Assembly (NCBI GenBank): GCA_016705235.1 | Contig: JADIYP010000003.1 | Coordinates: forward strand, 62,001 to 126,000 | Direction: 5' to 3' | DNA from: Candidatus Leptovillus affinis | GTDB taxonomy: Bacteria > Chloroflexota > Anaerolineae > Promineifilales > Promineifilaceae | DNA length: 64,000 nucleotides | Shown: one piece after another, positions 61,064 through 64,000 of the stretch | Layout: every line of letters begins with the position of its first letter | Position numbering within the stretch: position 1 is the stretch's first letter | Made by a program: the position numbers and the translations under genes | The notes under the pieces: generated by a model | Seen by the model: the letters and a program-made list of their open reading frames with translations, nothing else | What the model was told of the DNA's origin: nothing | The model's database searches: none

Positions 61064-62562
61064 CCGCTCCCCACTCCGCACTCCGCACTCCGCACTCCGC
61101 ACTCCGCCAAGAATGGCTCCTTATTTTGCTCCTATTCGCCATCATGCTGCTGAAGGGGGCGCTGTGGAGTCTGGCCTTCCCGCTGTGGCAGGGGCCGGAC
61201 GAAGACGACCATTTTGCTGTGATTCAGTTCATTGGCGAAAACGGCCGTCTCCCCGACACCGCCGATACCTTCCTGCCCGACGAAATCACCCGCTCCCGCG
61301 AACTGGCCGACGTGGGGCGGCTGGATTACGCCCCCGAACAGCGCCAGGGCTGGAGCGATGGCCCGCTGGGCTTGCGTGAAGCCGAATTTGACCAACTGCC
61401 CGCCTCCAGCCGCACCAGCACCGATCTGGGCGTCACCGGCAAGCTCATGCACGCCACGCCGCTGTATTACCTGATTGCCGCCATTCCCTACCGGCTGATT
61501 GGCACCAGCCAGAATTTGCTGGTGCGGATGCAGGTGCAGCGCCTGTTTGCTGTGCTGGTCAGCACGCCCATCGTCATTGTTGCCTACCTCATCGCCCGCC
61601 TGCTGTTTCCCACCAACGCCGCCCTGCGCCTGACCATTCCCACGCTGGTGGCTTTTCAGCCGCAGCTCACGCAGATGACGGCCGTTATCTCCGTTGACGG
61701 CCTCTTTTTTGTGCTGTACTCGCTGCTGATTTACCTCTGCCTGCTGGTTTTGCGCGATGGATTGGGGTGGAAAACGGCCGTGCTCATCGGCCTGACCTTC
61801 GCCGCCGCTTTTCTCATCAAGCCCACCATCAACGGCTTTGTGCCCCTGGTGGCCCTGGTGGTGGCCTACGACTGGTGGCGGCGCAAGGGGGAACGGTGGC
61901 GCGTCTTCTGGGCGGCGGTGCTGATGAATGCCGTCATCCTGCCGCCGGCCGCCTGGTGGATGGCCCGCAGTTGGCGCATCAACCACGATTTGTTCTACTT
62001 CAATCCGGTGGTCGAAGGCCATCGCATCATCCAAAACCCATTTTACGATTATCAGTTTTTGCCCCACATGCTCGATTATTACCAATCGGTGTGGGGCGGG
62101 TTGTTTGTGACGTGGTGGGCGCATTTTGGTTGGGTGGATACGGCCGTGGCCCCCTGGATTTACACGCTGTTACGCCTTCTTACCTTTGCCGCCATTGGCG
62201 GGCTGGCCTGGAAACTGGGGCGCGATTGGGGGAAACGGCCGTCTTTCGCCGATTGGCGGCGGGGCAGGCGCATGGCCCCGGTCATCGTCTGGCTCTTTCT
62301 GGCGCTGACGCTGATTGTGCCGGTACTGCTGCTCCAGGTGTACGACCTGACGTTTTGGTGGGAATATGGCAACGGCCGTGGTCTCCAAGGTCGATACTGG
62401 TTGGGCACAGTTGTGCCCATGCTCACCTTTTTTACCCTGGGCTTACTTTATCTGACGCCTGCACGCTGGCATAATGCACTTCACTCAACACTGCGCATCG
62501 CTATGCTTATCCTCAATATCGTCGCTCTCTTATTTTATGTCCTACCAAGATACTACTTGTAA
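61060..62562 (+). CDS. GT-C-like membrane protein (DUF2142-like)
   Basis: 500 residues from the GTG at 61060 (GTGA overlap). The first 16 residues come from a 7-bp GCACTCC repeat (61072-61106), giving 'APHSALRTPHSAL'. Helix 1 is followed by 'FPLWQGPDEDDHFAVIQFIGENG' with the acidic GT-C motif. About 10 helices follow; the C terminus ends in the membrane. It is related in layout to the gene at 50539. Confidence 0.78.
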   Translation: MTAPHSALRTPHSALRQEWLLILLLFAIMLLKGALWSLAFPLWQGPDEDDHFAVIQFIGENGRLPDTADTFLPDEITRSRELADVGRLDYAPEQRQGWSDGPLGLREAEFDQLPASSRTSTDLGVTGKLMHATPLYYLIAAIPYRLIGTSQNLLVRMQVQRLFAVLVSTPIVIVAYLIARLLFPTNAALRLTIPTLVAFQPQLTQMTAVISVDGLFFVLYSLLIYLCLLVLRDGLGWKTAVLIGLTFAAAFLIKPTINGFVPLVALVVAYDWWRRKGERWRVFWAAVLMNAVILPPAAWWMARSWRINHDLFYFNPVVEGHRIIQNPFYDYQFLPHMLDYYQSVWGGLFVTWWAHFGWVDTAVAPWIYTLLRLLTFAAIGGLAWKLGRDWGKRPSFADWRRGRRMAPVIVWLFLALTLIVPVLLLQVYDLTFWWEYGNGRGLQGRYWLGTVVPMLTFFTLGLLYLTPARWHNALHSTLRIAMLILNIVALLFYVLPRYYL

Positions 62563-62582
62563 ATAATGGGAAGGGGGATTTT

Positions 62583-63614
62583 ATGAATAAGCTGCGTTTG
62601 AAACTCATGTTTGTGATTTCGGCTGTTTTTTTATTCGTTATAATCGTTGCCTGTTTACCGGTTGCTGAACGCAACACAGAGCTAGAACCTGTTAAGGCTA
62701 GTGTTACGCCATCGGTTACACTTACAATTGTGCCTACTAACACGCCTAAACCTACAGCAAGCCACACTTCAACACCCAAACCCACCCCTACAAGTACAAC
62801 CACACCGGTCCCCACTTCCACTATGACCGCAACTCCTCTCCCCACGCCAGAAGTATTGCATAGTTACTCGTCTCCAAGTGGTGAGTGGACGGCGACATTT
62901 GCCGAAGGCAATTTTTTTAATGAGCCAGATAGCTTTCTGTTCCAGGTTGTGAATGCCGGTGGTGAGGTTGAGTGGGTTGTGGAACATATCATTCCAAAAC
63001 CAGGACAGCGTGGGCTTTGGAGTATTTCTTTCCCAACAGTACTTGACTGGTCAAATGATGAACAGACTATGTACTACACATATAACGGGGTTGGCGATGG
63101 TTGTGGGCCTTTTAGAGAAGACTTTGGATTATTCCGTTTTGATTTGCAAAAAGGACAATCCGAGGAGCTGGTAGCACCCAGGGAAGGGTATTGGATGGCG
63201 GTTGCGCCTAATGATGAAAAAGCCGCTTATCTGAAATACGGGGAAAATGACGAACTCATTTTATTTGATTTCGCTACTCAGGAAAAAGTTGTTGTCAAAT
63301 TGGGGTATGATCCAGAAATTGAATATATCCTTTTTTCTAATCTAACATGGTCTCCTGACAGCAATGCTTTACTTGCCCTGGGCGAGGAAAATGTTTGTGC
63401 GACTGGTATGTTCCTTGATACACGTTATTTTATCATTCGAATCGATATGCCTTCTCTCCTACAAAAAACAATCATCGACGATCCAGCCTTGCGGGAAATA
63501 TTAGATTGGCAAGAACTAAATAAAGTATTGCTCTCTGTCAGTATTGGAAATGCCAAATCAGAAAATGTCTGGTTGGATCCAGATACAGGCGAGTTGACGC
63601 CGGTCAATGAGTAG
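62583..63614 (+). CDS. Unrecognised lipoprotein with Thr/Pro linker
   Basis: 343 residues. Signal peptide ends 'VFLFVIIVACLPV' with a lipid Cys, then about 60 residues of Thr-Pro-Ser linker. The folded part has WD/TolB-like pieces ('LDWSNDEQTMYYTYNGVGDG', 'LTWSPDSNALLALGEENVC'), suggesting a small propeller. AAGGGGGA precedes the ATG. The gene is AT-richer than its neighbours, shows no ACGGCCGT and uses different codons, so it looks recently acquired. Confidence 0.75.
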   Translation: MNKLRLKLMFVISAVFLFVIIVACLPVAERNTELEPVKASVTPSVTLTIVPTNTPKPTASHTSTPKPTPTSTTTPVPTSTMTATPLPTPEVLHSYSSPSGEWTATFAEGNFFNEPDSFLFQVVNAGGEVEWVVEHIIPKPGQRGLWSISFPTVLDWSNDEQTMYYTYNGVGDGCGPFREDFGLFRFDLQKGQSEELVAPREGYWMAVAPNDEKAAYLKYGENDELILFDFATQEKVVVKLGYDPEIEYILFSNLTWSPDSNALLALGEENVCATGMFLDTRYFIIRIDMPSLLQKTIIDDPALREILDWQELNKVLLSVSIGNAKSENVWLDPDTGELTPVNE

Positions 63615-64000
63615 ACTTATGCAAAAGCGCCTATCTCTAATCGCCAATCGCCAATCTCCCTGGGTTATAACGGCCGTTCTCCTCATCCTCCTCCTGTTCT
63701 TCCTGGGCATTGGCCGCTGGCGCAGCACAGCCACTGGCCCGCAGGTGCAGGCGCCCATGTTCTACGACGCCCACTACCTTTACCCGCGCCCCTGGACGCA
63801 GGCGCAAGAAGCGCCCGGCGTGCCTGCGCCGTTCCCGCTGGCCTTTTACGGCGACAACACCCTCAGCCAATCTTTCATCAGCGGCGCGGATGAGTTGAGT
63901 ATGGTGGAGGTGTGGCTGCAAGGGCCGCCCGACGGCCGTGTCACCCTCACCCTGTCCGATGACACCGGTCCGCTGTATACCGGCGCTGTTGATTTTCCCG
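63607..64000 (+). CDS. Membrane-anchored protein, 3' end outside the window
   Basis: An open frame runs from the ATG at 63607 (or 63619) to the window edge, 131 codons so far. A GGCGATT-family repeat encodes 'LSLIANRQSP', then one hydrophobic helix 'WVITAVLLILLLFFLGIG', then an extracytoplasmic part starting 'FYDAHYLYPRPWTQAQEAPGV'. It overlaps the lipoprotein stop by 8 bp. Family not recognised; probably another envelope or glycan protein. Confidence 0.65.
   Translation, partial: MSRLMQKRLSLIANRQSPWVITAVLLILLLFFLGIGRWRSTATGPQVQAPMFYDAHYLYPRPWTQAQEAPGVPAPFPLAFYGDNTLSQSFISGADELSMVEVWLQGPPDGRVTLTLSDDTGPLYTGAVDFP

Noticed and set aside
1..64000. tRNA or rRNA genes
   Set aside because: All gaps above 60 bp were read on both strands; none showed a cloverleaf with a TTC-loop or an rRNA core sequence.

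Overview
The window looks like a chromosomal segment from an uncultured filamentous-type Chloroflexota (Anaerolineae/Ardenticatenia-like). This is inferred from gene content and style, not from a marker gene: GC-rich coding DNA, lipoproteins but no LPS genes, an LCP-family protein, many GT-C membrane proteins, a CarH-like light regulator and a Bacteroidetes-type HU protein. No rRNA, tRNA, CRISPR array, integrase or transposase was found. The most distinctive property is the palindromic octamer ACGGCCGT. I counted 22 copies in the first 10 kb, and it stays at about one per 0.4-0.5 kb almost everywhere, where one or two per 64 kb would be expected. It lies mostly inside genes, read as Thr-Ala-Val, Asn-Gly-Arg or Arg-Pro.

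Layout. 1-2.9 kb: small housekeeping genes (TPR protein, clpS, HU-like protein, 2-TM protein, OsmC). 2.9-18.7 kb: an apparent light and carotenoid island. A CarH/LitR-like B12 photoreceptor-repressor is divergent from crtB. The leftward genes run regulator, photolyase, crtI, cytochrome P450, glycosyltransferase and alpha/beta hydrolase, ending near a GPH-type transporter. Rightward of crtB lie folE2, two SDR proteins and a CrtC/AttH-like protein. Two near-consensus promoters sit back to back, and their -35 boxes form a perfect inverted repeat. 18.7-28 kb: a BMP-family ABC importer, whose binding protein carries two tandem copies of the ligand-binding domain, is divergent from a one-chain molybdenum hydroxylase of the selenium-dependent xanthine dehydrogenase type; together they suggest purine uptake and oxidation. 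28-34 kb: ftsH, a DUF302 protein, a candidate short C-rich RNA, DinB, an LCP protein and a lipoprotein. 34-41 kb: a 21-bp minisatellite, GMC oxidoreductase, a coupled histidine kinase/response regulator pair, a PLP enzyme and holA. 41-46.5 kb: a DUF6391-like protein, murE, a DUF711 protein and gamma-glutamyltransferase. 46.8-64 kb: an orphan Flp-type pilin with a long tail, then a glycan-type locus of large GT-C-like membrane proteins, two GT2 enzymes (one fused to GtrA and to an HPr-kinase-like domain), a methyltransferase, a YVTN beta-propeller and lipoproteins.

Intergenic DNA is full of short dispersed palindromic families: GATGCGTGA hairpins, TGTCATGCTGAG elements with 13-14 bp terminal inverted repeats, AAACCCTTGGGGT hairpins, GGAGATT hairpins and CACGGATT repeats. 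Some act as apparent terminators between convergent genes and some have entered reading frames without breaking them. Functional calls come from reading the proteins by eye; coordinates of starts were adjusted to ribosome-binding sites and overlaps where the sequence allowed.
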